Part shown: positions 22,905-32,163 of the stretch, piece by piece | Layout: every line of letters begins with the position of its first letter | Position numbering within the stretch: position 1 is the stretch's first letter | Assembly (NCBI RefSeq): GCF_004362055.1 | Contig: NZ_SNXB01000003.1 | Span: forward strand, 124,001-188,000 | Source: Flavobacterium sp. 245 | GTDB taxonomy: Bacteria > Bacteroidota > Bacteroidia > Flavobacteriales > Flavobacteriaceae | DNA: 64,000 nt | Direction: 5' to 3' | Program-made: the position numbers and the translations under genes | The notes under the pieces: model-generated | What the model was told of the DNA's origin: nothing | Seen by the model: the letters and a program-made list of their open reading frames with translations, nothing else | Database searches by the model: none

Positions 22905-24086
22905 ATGAAAACAGCATATATAGTAAAAGCTTACCGTACTGCGGTAGGAAAAGCACCAAAAGGGGTTTTTAGATTTAAAAGACCTGACGAATTAGCAGCC
23001 GAAACTATTCAGTTTATGATGGACGAACTGCCTGATTTTGACAAAAAACGTATCGATGACGTTATGGTAGGAAATGCCATGCCGGAAGCAGAACAAGGAC
23101 TTAACGTTGGACGTTTGATCTCTTTAATGGGATTAAAAGTTGAAGATGTTCCTGGAGTTACTGTAAACCGTTATTGCGCATCCGGATTAGAAACTATCGG
23201 AATGGCAACTGCTAAAATCCAATCAGGAATGGCAGATTGTATTATCGCCGGTGGAGCTGAAAGTATGAGTTTTATTCCGATGGGAGGTTACAAACCAACT
23301 CCGGATTATAAAGTTGCGGCTGCAGGTCACGAAGATTATTACTGGGGAATGGGTTTAACTGCTGAAGCGGTTGCGAACCAATACAAAATCTCAAGAGAAG
23401 ATCAGGATGAGTTTGCTTACAACTCTCACATGAAAGCGTTAAAAGCGCAGGCTGAAGGTAAATTCGACAAACAAATCGTTCCGATTACTGTTGATCAGAC
23501 TTTCATCAATGAAAATGGAAAAAAAGAAACTAAATCATACGTTGTAAAACAAGACGAAGGTCCAAGAGCCGGAACATCAGTTGCTGCTTTGGCTGGATTG
23601 AGACCCGTTTTTGCTGCCGATGGAAGCGTTACAGCAGGTAACTCATCACAAATGAGTGATGGTGCTGCTTTTGTTTTAATCATGAGTGAGGACATGGTTA
23701 AAGAATTAAACCTTGAGCCAATTGCCAGATTAGTAAACTTTGCTTCTTCTGGTGTTGAGCCAAGAATTATGGGTATTGGTCCTGTAAAAGCAATTCCGAA
23801 AGCCTTAAAACAAGCTGGTTTAGAATTGAAAGATATTGACTTAGTTGAATTAAATGAGGCATTTGCTTCTCAGTCTTTGGCTGTAATTCGTGAGCTAGGT
23901 TTAAATCCGGATATCGTAAACGTAAACGGTGGCGCTATCGCTTTAGGTCACCCTCTGGGATGTACAGGTGCTAAACTTTCTGTTCAATTATTTGATGAGA
24001 TGAAACGCAGAGGTAGTAAATACGGTATCGTGAGTATGTGTGTGGGAACTGGACAAGGGTCTGCAGGGATTTACGAGGTATTGTAA
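22905..24086 (+). CDS. fadA: Acetyl-CoA acyltransferase (3-ketoacyl-CoA thiolase)
   Basis: The 393-residue thiolase catalyses the CoA-dependent cleavage of 3-ketoacyl-CoA, the last step of beta-oxidation. The acyl-accepting Cys is in TVNRYCASGLETIG (about residue 91), the catalytic His in GGAIALGHPLGCTGAKL (about 349) and the second Cys in VSMCVGTGQGSAGI (about 379). Length and motifs are standard. It follows the bifunctional enzyme and the inserted cassette. A long hairpin repeat separates it from the acyl-CoA dehydrogenase gene, so transcripts may be cut or attenuated there. Confidence 0.93.
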   Translation: MKTAYIVKAYRTAVGKAPKGVFRFKRPDELAAETIQFMMDELPDFDKKRIDDVMVGNAMPEAEQGLNVGRLISLMGLKVEDVPGVTVNRYCASGLETIGMATAKIQSGMADCIIAGGAESMSFIPMGGYKPTPDYKVAAAGHEDYYWGMGLTAEAVANQYKISREDQDEFAYNSHMKALKAQAEGKFDKQIVPITVDQTFINENGKKETKSYVVKQDEGPRAGTSVAALAGLRPVFAADGSVTAGNSSQMSDGAAFVLIMSEDMVKELNLEPIARLVNFASSGVEPRIMGIGPVKAIPKALKQAGLELKDIDLVELNEAFASQSLAVIRELGLNPDIVNVNGGAIALGHPLGCTGAKLSVQLFDEMKRRGSKYGIVSMCVGTGQGSAGIYEVL

Positions 24087-24117
24087 GAAAATATTATTAA
24101 GCAAAGTATACATTCAC

Positions 24118-24210
24118 TTTGTGTCATTGCGAGGAACGAAGCAACCTCGCTCGCAATTAAGCAAAGTTTTATTTTGCAAGTGTGGTTGCTTCGTTCCTCG
24201 CAATGACAAA
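24118..24210. repeat. Long inverted repeat with CATTGCGAGGAACGAAGCAA arms
   Basis: GTCATTGCGAGGAACGAAGC (within 24118-24144) faces GCTTCGTTCCTCGCAATGAC (24188-24207) as an exact inverted copy, with more pairing on both sides. This is a common dispersed repeat; here it lies within the beta-oxidation operon, between the thiolase and acyl-CoA dehydrogenase genes, and would form a stable mRNA hairpin. Confidence 0.8.
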
Positions 24211-24259
24211 CATTGTGTACAAAAAACATAAATAAAAAACATACAAAAAAACATAAGCA

Positions 24260-26065
24260 ATGGCAGATACAATCGAAAAAAACGTAACCCGTGGTGGTCA
24301 GTTTTTAGTTAAAGAAACAAAGTGCGAAGATGTCTTTACACCAGAAGATTTTTCGGAAGAGCAGTTAATGATGCGTGACTCTGTAAAAGAGTTCGTTGAC
24401 AAAGAATTATGGGCGCATAAAGATCGTTTTGAGAAAAAAGATTACGCTTATACCGAATCATCTATGCGTAAAGCTGGAGAACTTGGACTTCTTGGAGTTG
24501 CAGTTCCTGAAGAATATGGTGGATTAGGAATGGGATTCGTATCTACAATGTTAGTTTGCGATTATATTTCTGGTGCAACTGGATCTTTCTCAACTGCTTT
24601 TGGTGCACATACAGGAATTGGAACTATGCCTATTACCCTTTATGGATCTGAAGAACAAAAGAAAAAATACGTTCCAAAATTAGCTTCTGGAGAATGGTTT
24701 GGAGCTTATTGCTTAACTGAACCAGGTGCAGGATCTGATGCTAACTCAGGAAAAACTAAAGCAGTTTTATCTGAAGACGGAACTCATTATTTAATTACAG
24801 GTCAAAAAATGTGGATTTCGAATGCAGGTTTCTGCAGCGTTTTCATCGTTTTTGCTAGAATTGGAGATGATAAAAATATTACAGGTTTCATCGTAGAAAA
24901 CGATCCGTCAAACGGAATTTCTATGAATGAAGAAGAGCATAAATTAGGAATCCGTGCTTCTTCTACTCGTCAGGTTTTCTTCAACGATACAAAAGTTCCT
25001 GTTGAAAACATGTTGTCTGAAAGAGGAAACGGTTTCAAAATCGCAATGAATGCTTTAAACGTTGGTCGTATTAAATTGGCGGCCGCATGTCTTGATGCTC
25101 AAAGAAGAGTTACTTCTGGAGCTGTAAAATATGCTAACGAAAGAATTCAGTTCAATACTTCTATCTCCTCTTTTGGAGCTATTCGTTCTAAATTAGCTGA
25201 AATGGCAACTAATGCATACGCTGGAGAAAGTGCTTCTTACCGTGCTGCAAAAGATATCGAAGACAGAATTGCTGCTCGTGAAGCAGAAGGAACTTCTCAC
25301 CAAGAAGCTGAATTGAAAGGTGTTGAAGAATATGCTATCGAATGTTCAATCTTGAAAGTAGCGGTTTCTGAAGATGTTCAAAACTGTTCTGACGAAGGAA
25401 TTCAGATTTTTGGTGGTATGGGATTCTCTGAAGACACGCCAATGGAAAGTGCTTGGAGAGATGCTCGTATCGCTCGTATCTACGAAGGAACAAACGAAAT
25501 CAACAGAATGCTTTCTGTTGGTATGTTGATCAAAAAAGCAATGAAAGGACACGTTGATTTACTTGGACCAGCTATGAAAGTTCAGGAAGAATTAATGGGA
25601 ATTCCATCTTTCGACACTCCTGATTTTTCTGAATTATTTGCTGAAGAAAAAGGAATCATTGCTAACCTGAAAAAAGTTTTCTTAATGGTTGCCGGAAGCG
25701 CTGTTCAAAAATATGGTCCTGAATTAGATGCTCACCAACAATTATTAATGGCCGCTTCTGATATCTTAATCGAAATCTATATGGCTGAAAGTACGATTTT
25801 GAGAACTGAAAAATTAGCAAAAGCTCAAGGCGAAGATAAAGTTCAAGAGCAAATTGCTATGGCAAAATTATACTTATACAAAGCTGTAGATATCGTAAAC
25901 TTAAGAGGAAAAGAAGGAATTGCTTCTTTCTCTGAAGGTGACGAACAACGTATGATGTTAATGGGATTAAAACGTTTTACAAAATACACTAACCTACCAA
26001 ACGTTGTAGCGCTAAGAGAAAAAATCGCCGCTAAATTAGTTGCAGAAGATACTTACTGCTTCTAA
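24260..26065 (+). CDS. Acyl-CoA dehydrogenase, long form (601 aa)
   Basis: The FAD enzyme performs the first oxidation of beta-oxidation. Typical segments are YCLTEPGAGSDANSGKTKA (acyl/FAD binding), KMWISNAG, LGIRASSTRQVFFNDTKVP and IFGGMGFSEDTPMESAWRDA, followed by ARIYEGTNEINRM. The catalytic Glu is expected in YEGTNEI. The C-terminal extension of about 160 residues beyond the normal fold marks the VLCAD/ACAD9-like subgroup, which acts on long chains and may be membrane-associated. It is the last gene of the operon and is followed by a strong terminator. Confidence 0.92.
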   Translation: MADTIEKNVTRGGQFLVKETKCEDVFTPEDFSEEQLMMRDSVKEFVDKELWAHKDRFEKKDYAYTESSMRKAGELGLLGVAVPEEYGGLGMGFVSTMLVCDYISGATGSFSTAFGAHTGIGTMPITLYGSEEQKKKYVPKLASGEWFGAYCLTEPGAGSDANSGKTKAVLSEDGTHYLITGQKMWISNAGFCSVFIVFARIGDDKNITGFIVENDPSNGISMNEEEHKLGIRASSTRQVFFNDTKVPVENMLSERGNGFKIAMNALNVGRIKLAAACLDAQRRVTSGAVKYANERIQFNTSISSFGAIRSKLAEMATNAYAGESASYRAAKDIEDRIAAREAEGTSHQEAELKGVEEYAIECSILKVAVSEDVQNCSDEGIQIFGGMGFSEDTPMESAWRDARIARIYEGTNEINRMLSVGMLIKKAMKGHVDLLGPAMKVQEELMGIPSFDTPDFSELFAEEKGIIANLKKVFLMVAGSAVQKYGPELDAHQQLLMAASDILIEIYMAESTILRTEKLAKAQGEDKVQEQIAMAKLYLYKAVDIVNLRGKEGIASFSEGDEQRMMLMGLKRFTKYTNLPNVVALREKIAAKLVAEDTYCF

Positions 26066-26097
26066 TATCACAATAGTTTTTAGCTTTTAATTTGTTT

Positions 26098-26139
26098 AAA
26101 CCCGCGCAAGTCCGAAACTGCGCGGGTTTATTTTTTTTT
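26098..26139 (+). terminator. Terminator of the beta-oxidation operon
   Basis: AAACCCGCGCA (26098-26108) pairs with TGCGCGGGTTT (26119-26129), followed by a T run. Confidence 0.88.
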
Positions 26140-26283
26140 GCAAATATTTAAAACCCATGACGCAATATTTTTGCAACGATTTGCAAAATATTCGTTAAAA
26201 TCAACTTCTCCAAATAAATGAAATGGTTAAATATTAAATGTATTGCTTTATATTTAGCATTCTAAAACTTCAAAAAATAAAAA

Positions 26284-27375
26284 ATGAAACAAATTAACCT
26301 AATTGCATTTTTATTTCTCTGTATTTTATCCTCATCAACTTTTGCACAGAAAAATAAAAAATTGGACATCATCGCTTATTATACCGGAGATTCTAAATTA
26401 ATTGATGACTATGAAGTCAATAAATTAAATCAAATTATTTTTAGTTTCTGTCATTTAAAAGATGGGAAACTAAGTGTAGATTCACCTAAAGATTCTTTAA
26501 CAATAAAACATTTAGTTTCTCTTAAAGTAAAAAATCCACAGTTAAAAATTATTTTATCTCTTGGCGGTTGGGGCGGATGCGAACCTTGTTCTTCTGCTTT
26601 TTCTACTGCAGAAGGAAGATTAAAATTTGCAAAATCAGTAAAAGAAGTCAGCGATTATTTTAAAGCTGACGGATTAGATTTAGACTGGGAATACCCTGCT
26701 ATTGAAGGCCTTCCTGGGCATTTATATCAAGCTGTTGACAAACCTAATTTTACCGAATTACTAAAAATTCTTCGCTCCACTTTAGGAAAAAAATACGAAC
26801 TAAGTTTTGCAGCAGGTGGTTTTCAAAAATATCTGGATGAATCTATTGATTGGAAAGCCGTAACTCCGTTAGTAAACCGCATTAATATTATGAGCTATGA
26901 TTTGGTAAACGGCTATTCTAAAGTTACAGGACATCATACACCATTGTACAGCACAAATCCAAAAGAAGAATCGACAGACAGAGCCGTTACTTATTTGCTA
27001 AAACAAGGAGTTCCATCTGAAAAATTAATTATTGGTGGCGCTTTTTATACCAGAACTTGGAAAAATGTTGAAAACATTAACAACGGTTTATATCAAGCTG
27101 GTGAACATATTCAAGGAACTGACTTTAAAAGTTTTGCCAATGTTTTTACTGAAGCTAATGGCTGGAAATATTTTTGGGATGATAAAGCAAAAGCTCCATA
27201 TTGGTACAATGAAAAAGAAAAAACATTTGCGACCGGAGACGATCTTACTTCCATAAAAGCAAAAACGGAATACGCAAAATCTAAAAAATTAGGCGGTATT
27301 ATGTTTTGGGAACTTGTCCTCGATACTCCAAGAGACGGAATGGTAAATGCCATTTATGAAGTCAAAAACAAGTAA
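26284..27375 (+). CDS. Secreted glycoside hydrolase family 18 chitinase
   Basis: The 363-residue protein begins with a signal peptide (cleavage likely after SSTFAQ, near residue 22). The GH18 signature DGLDLDWEYP is at residues 129-138, with D132, D134 and the catalytic E136. The barrel strands SLGGW (92-96) and NIMSYDLV, and the late GGIMFWELVLDTPRDG segment, are all present. It has only the catalytic domain, with no carbohydrate-binding module or type 9 secretion signal, so it probably acts in the periplasm or is surface-bound on short chito-oligosaccharides. It is monocistronic with a strong terminator. Confidence 0.92.
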   Translation: MKQINLIAFLFLCILSSSTFAQKNKKLDIIAYYTGDSKLIDDYEVNKLNQIIFSFCHLKDGKLSVDSPKDSLTIKHLVSLKVKNPQLKIILSLGGWGGCEPCSSAFSTAEGRLKFAKSVKEVSDYFKADGLDLDWEYPAIEGLPGHLYQAVDKPNFTELLKILRSTLGKKYELSFAAGGFQKYLDESIDWKAVTPLVNRINIMSYDLVNGYSKVTGHHTPLYSTNPKEESTDRAVTYLLKQGVPSEKLIIGGAFYTRTWKNVENINNGLYQAGEHIQGTDFKSFANVFTEANGWKYFWDDKAKAPYWYNEKEKTFATGDDLTSIKAKTEYAKSKKLGGIMFWELVLDTPRDGMVNAIYEVKNK

Positions 27376-27429
27376 TTAAAACGTAAAAGAGGAGTCCGGC
27401 AAATGCTACTTACTCTGAAAAAGAATAAA

Positions 27430-27466
27430 AAAACGGCAACAGTTTAGCAACTGTTGCCGTTTTCTT
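27430..27466. terminator. Bidirectional terminator after the chitinase gene
   Basis: AACGGCAACAGTT and AACTGTTGCCGTT are perfect complements around TAGC, with A and T runs on the outer sides. Confidence 0.85.
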
Positions 27467-27481
27467 TTAATGAAAAAAAGT

Positions 27482-27967
27482 TTACTGAACCTTTGTCTTA
27501 TCTAATTCGCCAATAAACGGAATTGCTTCTAAAATTTCGCTTTTAATAATCGTTTGAAGATAAACCTCAAGCTGAATGAATTTTGCGGCATTAATTGAAC
27601 CAATTACTTTTTTAGCTTTATTATATGTTTTCTCATATAATTTTTCATACGCAATATGATTTTTTAAAGTTCCTTTTGCCAATTCATCTGCTTTTGCATC
27701 TGTTAGAGTGGCATAATTGGCTGCATAATCATTAATAAGCTGAAATTTTGTTTGTCCCAATGCTTTACGCTGTGTTTCATAGTCATCATAAACCTTTGTA
27801 AAAGCAACTGACTGCGCATCTGATAAATTCATGTATTGTTTTACCAAATCACTTTTTGATTTTCCATAAAGACTTTGAAGAACCTCGACATCTTCTTTAA
27901 ATGAAGATTGTGCATTTGCTGAAAACGTAGCAATAGCCATAATAAAAATAAGACATAATTTTTTCAT
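27482..27967 (-). CDS. Secreted helical hypothetical protein, 161 aa
   Basis: A signal peptide (residues 1-19, ending SANAQ) precedes an almost entirely helical, Lys/Ala/Gln-rich protein with a MNLSDAQSVAFTKVYDDYET segment. That LSdaQ-x-x-x-F-x-x-vYddYe pattern resembles the periplasmic Spy/CpxP-like helical proteins common in Bacteroidota, but no LTxxQ pair is clear. It is probably a periplasmic stress or envelope protein. It ends at the terminator shared with the chitinase gene. Confidence 0.6.
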   Translation of the reverse strand: MKKLCLIFIMAIATFSANAQSSFKEDVEVLQSLYGKSKSDLVKQYMNLSDAQSVAFTKVYDDYETQRKALGQTKFQLINDYAANYATLTDAKADELAKGTLKNHIAYEKLYEKTYNKAKKVIGSINAAKFIQLEVYLQTIIKSEILEAIPFIGELDKTKVQ

Positions 27968-28048
27968 AGTTTTAATTTTAATTTGTTTCTAAATAAATAT
28001 GCATCCTTAAATATACTGATTTTTAAACTTTTACATCTAATCTAAAAT

Positions 28049-28963
28049 TTAAAAAAAGGAATATTGATACGCTGCGGTCAAAGCATAATAATTCAATCCG
28101 TTGTTTGTGTACGCCCCAACGTGATACTGAAATTTAATCGATTGCCCTTTTGCTATTGGTGTTGAAAATGTTGCCCCAATTCGCCAGTTGTCAATTTCAC
28201 TAGCTTCAGAAACTCCATCAATTATTGTTTTTCCACCAAAAAACCAGTTTGTATTAAAACCAACCCACATTTGATTTTTAAAATAATAACTAGCATGCGC
28301 CTGAAGGCTATAAGTAGGCTTTTGCTCCATTTTTTTTCCTAAAAAATCATTATTATTCGTATAAAACCAAATACCTCCATAAGCTTCTGCATAAAGATGC
28401 GAGAACCGTTTTGAGATTCCAATTTCAGGTTTAATACCCCAGCGGTTTGTTCCTATATTGACTCTTTTGTCGCCATAATATTTACCCGTTGGGATTGAGG
28501 TTACCAAACTGACTCCCAAAATAGTTTTTTGCTGAAAACTTCTGAATTCAGTTTTATCAAGTGCTGGAGAACCCAGCAAATTTACACCAAAACGAACTTT
28601 CATATCGGCAAAACCAGTTCTTGAGCCTGTTATGAGTTCATTATTTACCATCGCCGATCCATCCATAAATGAATAAGGAACAGCGATTTGAATACGTGCC
28701 AATTTTTTTGACAATCCAAAAGTTCTCACATAAGTCGCCGCAATATTATGACTTTGAAGAGTAAAATCAGAGATAGGCAATGCAGGATCTGTCAATACAT
28801 TTCCGTCTAAAAAAGCATATCCAATTGCAACAACATTCAGGTTTTTAGGCACATTGGCATAAACCCTAGGTTCCAAATCTTGGCTATAACTTAAAAAATT
28901 AATTAAAAAAAGAACTGCGCACAGGTATTTTTGAGGCAAAACAAAATTGTATTTTTTTGGCAT
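28049..28963 (-). CDS. Outer-membrane beta-barrel transporter-like protein (Phenol_MetA_deg type)
   Basis: The 304-residue protein has an N-terminal signal segment (residues about 8-28, ending SYSQ). Alternating beta strands rich in Tyr/Phe/Gly follow, and the last residue is Phe (AAYQYSFF), the usual end of an outer-membrane barrel. VSLVTSIPTGKYYGDKRVNIG and NRWGIKPEIGISKRF match the family named after the MetA pathway of phenol degradation, which are barrel proteins of unknown cargo. It shares strand with 29004-29525 and 29560-29997, with short gaps, so these three may be co-transcribed. Confidence 0.75.
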   Translation of the reverse strand: MPKKYNFVLPQKYLCAVLFLINFLSYSQDLEPRVYANVPKNLNVVAIGYAFLDGNVLTDPALPISDFTLQSHNIAATYVRTFGLSKKLARIQIAVPYSFMDGSAMVNNELITGSRTGFADMKVRFGVNLLGSPALDKTEFRSFQQKTILGVSLVTSIPTGKYYGDKRVNIGTNRWGIKPEIGISKRFSHLYAEAYGGIWFYTNNNDFLGKKMEQKPTYSLQAHASYYFKNQMWVGFNTNWFFGGKTIIDGVSEASEIDNWRIGATFSTPIAKGQSIKFQYHVGAYTNNGLNYYALTAAYQYSFF

Positions 28964-29003
28964 AAATTAAAGAATTGGCGATACAATGATTAAACTATAA
29001 CTC

Positions 29004-29525
29004 TTATTTTTTAACATCATCTGGTTTGGGAGCCTCTACTTCACCGTCATAAGAAATGGCAGCTCTATTATTACTATTCACTGAAAGAGAAGCATCTCCA
29101 TTAAAAAAGACAGTCAATAAAAGGTCAAAAACATCATCTTTGCCTTTTATCGTGGCTCTAACAATAGTTTTTTTCTTGCCTTTTTCTATTTTTATATTTT
29201 CTGGAACGCCTTCAAACTTAATACCGCCATCACCTCCATAAGCTGGATTATAAGCGCGTCCAAAAAACGGAAGATCGCATGTTGTCTTTGTTTCATTAAA
29301 TTTTAAGAAATAGGTATTATAGTCAAGATTCAAAAGTCTTCCCCCTTGCGGACTTGCCTTTTGTGCCTCAAAAACAAAATTTTTAGAATCAATTAAAGCT
29401 TCAATTTCCTTTTGTTTTTTCAACTCTTGTTCCGCTTTAAGCTCTTTTTTAGTTTTTTCCTGTGCAATAGCCGAAAAACTCAAAAAGCTGACGAACACAA
29501 ATAAAATGGATAATTTAACTGACAT
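29004..29525 (-). CDS. DUF4251-family secreted protein
   Basis: The 173-residue protein has a cleavable signal peptide (through AIAQ, near residue 22). A charged linker with Lys/Glu repeats follows, then the DUF4251 core: DSKNFVFEAQKASPQGGR, LDYNTYFLKF and FFGRAYNPAYGGDGGIKFEG. The family is confined to Bacteroidota and has an unknown, probably periplasmic, role. The C-terminal tail is acidic and proline-containing. It lies between the META-domain and barrel genes on the same strand. Confidence 0.8.
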   Translation of the reverse strand: MSVKLSILFVFVSFLSFSAIAQEKTKKELKAEQELKKQKEIEALIDSKNFVFEAQKASPQGGRLLNLDYNTYFLKFNETKTTCDLPFFGRAYNPAYGGDGGIKFEGVPENIKIEKGKKKTIVRATIKGKDDVFDLLLTVFFNGDASLSVNSNNRAAISYDGEVEAPKPDDVKK

Positions 29526-29559
29526 AAAATATAAATTTAAGAGTTAAAATAAAATGATT

Positions 29560-29997
29560 TTATTTTTTGGTAAATCGCATCATGGCAATATCTCCTGAAA
29601 TAAAATTTAAAGTTTTTCCGTCATCGGTAACATCGTATGAGGTGATTTTTTGAAGTGTACTCATAAAAACCTGCTCGCCCTGCCCGTCTAAACACATCAT
29701 TTTTGTAACCGCCATTGGCTGTGTGAAATCAATTTTATTTCCAGTTACGCTAAGTTTTCCGGTATAGGAATTACAGCCATTATTTCCCGAAACCTGATTT
29801 TCCTTTACATTAAAATTAATTGTTGGTTTTTTATTAGGGTATAAACCATCAAAAGCTATTCGCGGGCCGGAAATGTAATTAAGTTCCCAATTTCCATCTA
29901 ATTTTGAAACTGAATCTGTTTTTTGACATTTGCAGGAAATTAATACCGTACCTAAGAAAACCATTGTAAAAAAATTCTTCATCATAATGTTAATCAT
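29560..29997 (-). CDS. META-domain lipoprotein (HslJ-like)
   Basis: The 145-residue protein probably starts at one of the closely spaced Met codons (MINIMMKNFF). A lipobox TVLISC places the lipidated Cys near residue 22. The META domain is clear: LDGNWELNYISGP at its start, QVSGNNGCNSYTGKLSV in the middle and MAVTKMMCLDGQGEQVFM, with the conserved Cys pair (C75 and C102 approximately). META proteins such as HslJ are envelope proteins linked to stress or novobiocin resistance. It is first in a minus-strand run with the DUF4251 and barrel genes. Confidence 0.85.
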   Translation of the reverse strand: MINIMMKNFFTMVFLGTVLISCKCQKTDSVSKLDGNWELNYISGPRIAFDGLYPNKKPTINFNVKENQVSGNNGCNSYTGKLSVTGNKIDFTQPMAVTKMMCLDGQGEQVFMSTLQKITSYDVTDDGKTLNFISGDIAMMRFTKK

Positions 29998-30198
29998 TAA
30001 AAATTAGTGAATTAGAAAACAAGACTTGGGAAATTTTTCGTTAAAAAACTATACGAATTTAAGCAATATTTTTCTGTTCTCAGCTCAAACTGCCATTAAA
30101 TTGCAACTAATAGTTTTAGATTTATTTAACTTTTAGTGTTAATTATATCGGCTTTTTTATGTTAAATTTACTTAATCTTTAATTTAAATGCCTCACAT

Positions 30199-30726
30199 AT
30201 GAAAAAAGCACTTGTTTCTTTCGCTATAATTACAGCCTTAATTATTGGCTGTAAAACAAATACAAAATCAAATGATGCCAAAACGTTGACAGTAAATCTG
30301 GAGCCAAAAAGCAACAGTACTGTTTCAGGAACTGCCACTTTTACTGAGAAAAACGGAAAAGTAACGTTTGTTGCAAAAGTAGCCGGATTACAGCCAGGAG
30401 TTCATGCAATCCATATTCATGAAAAATCAGACTGTTCTGCTGCCGATGGAAGTTCTGCCGGCGGACACTGGAATCCGACCTTTAAAAAACATGGAAAATG
30501 GGGAGTTGGAGAATATCACAAAGGTGATATCGGGAACTTTACTGCTGATGCAAAAGGAAACGGAACTATTACTTTAACAACTGACGAATGGTGTGTTGGC
30601 TGTGGAGATGCTAACAAAGATGTTTTAGGAAAAGGTTTAATTGTACACCAAGGAACCGATGACTTTACGACTCAGCCTACTGGAAATGCTGGTGGTCGAG
30701 TTGCCTGCGCAGGAATCATCAAATAA
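30199..30726 (+). CDS. sodC: Cu/Zn superoxide dismutase, lipoprotein form
   Basis: The 175-residue protein removes superoxide in the periplasm. A lipobox ends at C18 (LIIGC). Metal ligands are visible as H72 and H74 in HAIHIHE, H90 in GGHWNP, H98, H107, D110 and H150 in LIVHQG; the disulfide pair is C79 and C170 and the active-site Arg is R167 in GGRVACAG. An unusual feature is the DEWCVGCGDANKD segment (residues 129-141), which adds a second CxxC pair in the loop before the last ligand. It is divergent from the META-domain gene. Confidence 0.93.
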   Translation: MKKALVSFAIITALIIGCKTNTKSNDAKTLTVNLEPKSNSTVSGTATFTEKNGKVTFVAKVAGLQPGVHAIHIHEKSDCSAADGSSAGGHWNPTFKKHGKWGVGEYHKGDIGNFTADAKGNGTITLTTDEWCVGCGDANKDVLGKGLIVHQGTDDFTTQPTGNAGGRVACAGIIK

Positions 30727-30834
30727 AAAAAATGCAATAACCACTATTTTTTCACAAAATCTAGTGGTTATTTCATTTAAAATGAATTCTAACACAAGAA
30801 AAAAAATTAGCTTTGCAATCTCAAACTAAAGTTA

Positions 30835-32037
30835 ATGATTAACCCATCGGCACCAGGCTGGATAGATAAGTTTTTTAGTGAACAAAAGTTTTCAGAAGCT
30901 ATTCCTTTTGAAACAACAGATTCGTTTTACTATAAAGTCAGAGAAACTGGTTTTATCTATGGGCATATTATTTCTATAGATTCACAAATTCCAATTCCTA
31001 TAAAAGGCTGGTTTAAAACCGAAATTTCTAAAGTTGCCTTATTAAATACATTATATCATGTTTTTTGTTTAGAAAAGAGAAACTCTGAACCCAAAAATTT
31101 TATTTCAGAAGTTTTAAAGTTCTACAAGCAAATGAATCCGGAAGGTTTTAATTTATTTAAAATTTTACTTCCAAAGGATACTCCTTCCCTTTCATTAGAA
31201 AACATAATCGATCAACGCGTCCAGACAAACGACAGTATTATCAGTAAAAACTTTTCGCATTTGGTTACTAATGCTTTGTTATTCATTGATGTATTAGCCT
31301 TTAGACAATATTTAGAGCATGGTGCTATTCCTGATAAATATTTAAAACGCATTGAGGAAACTGTTTTAGGAATAGTTGGCCTTGCATTAAAAACAAAAAC
31401 AATCAAATCACAGCACGATGATTTATTGATAAAACTTTTTGAAGCCTCGATTCGTTATTCGAAATTTTCAAAAGTTACTGTCGAAACTTTAGAAACACTT
31501 TCTCTGGAATATTTCAACAATACTTTAGAGCATTATTATCTAATCGATATGGCAGGAATGGCTTTATGGAGCGATGGAGTTGTTGAAAATGAAGAAGCTT
31601 ACTTTTTATATTCGTTAGGTTCAACGATGAATGTTTCTGATGATTTTGTAACCAAAAGTATCGCTACGACCAATTTTTTCATTACTACTCATAAAAAGAA
31701 AATTCCGTATTTCAATTACTCAAATCCGGTAAAACACTTTTATGATCAAATGACACACACCGTTGTAAAATTGATTATAAGAAACAAAAACCGACTGGTA
31801 AAAGAAATTGTTCAGAGCAAGGAATTAATGGTATTATTGGCTTATTCAACAACAAGAGATTTGGATGCCAAAGAAAAGAAAAAAGTAAAAAAACAGCTTT
31901 TAGATATCTGTAAAACGATTCCGTCTTTGACCATATTTTTACTTCCGGGAGGCAGTTTATTATTGCCAATTTTAATAAAGTTTATTCCTACAATGCTTCC
32001 GTCAGCGTTTAATGAAAATCTTGACGAAAACGAATAA
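30835..32037 (+). CDS. LETM1-related biofilm-associated protein
   Basis: The 400-residue protein is a Flavobacteriia-specific family. The C-terminal part (LLAYSTTRDLDAKEKKKVKKQ, then LDICKTIPSLTIFLLPGGSL and LPILIKFIPTMLPSAF) resembles the LETM1 membrane region of mitochondrial cation-exchange proteins, with a hydrophobic amphipathic segment near residues 370-392. The first 300 residues are helical and include a TerB-like DMAGMALWSDGVVENEEAY segment. The role suggested by the family name is biofilm formation. The last codons N-E-stop are part of the sequence duplicated downstream at 33710. Confidence 0.75.
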   Translation: MINPSAPGWIDKFFSEQKFSEAIPFETTDSFYYKVRETGFIYGHIISIDSQIPIPIKGWFKTEISKVALLNTLYHVFCLEKRNSEPKNFISEVLKFYKQMNPEGFNLFKILLPKDTPSLSLENIIDQRVQTNDSIISKNFSHLVTNALLFIDVLAFRQYLEHGAIPDKYLKRIEETVLGIVGLALKTKTIKSQHDDLLIKLFEASIRYSKFSKVTVETLETLSLEYFNNTLEHYYLIDMAGMALWSDGVVENEEAYFLYSLGSTMNVSDDFVTKSIATTNFFITTHKKKIPYFNYSNPVKHFYDQMTHTVVKLIIRNKNRLVKEIVQSKELMVLLAYSTTRDLDAKEKKKVKKQLLDICKTIPSLTIFLLPGGSLLLPILIKFIPTMLPSAFNENLDENE

Positions 32038-32068
32038 AAAAAAATCGCCCTTTTGAGGCGATTTTTTT
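32028..32068 (+). terminator. Terminator of the LETM1-related gene, left copy of a direct repeat
   Basis: AAAATCGCC pairs with GGCGATTTT around CTTTTGA and ends in a T run. The stretch 32028-32066, including the gene's last two codons, is repeated almost exactly at 33710-33747. Confidence 0.85.
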
Positions 32069-32163
32069 ATAAACTATACCTTATTCTATTACTTTTTTGC
32101 CCTATATCAACCATTAGTCGTTTTTATATAAAATAGCTTTACTAAAACTGTAAAAATATAAAA

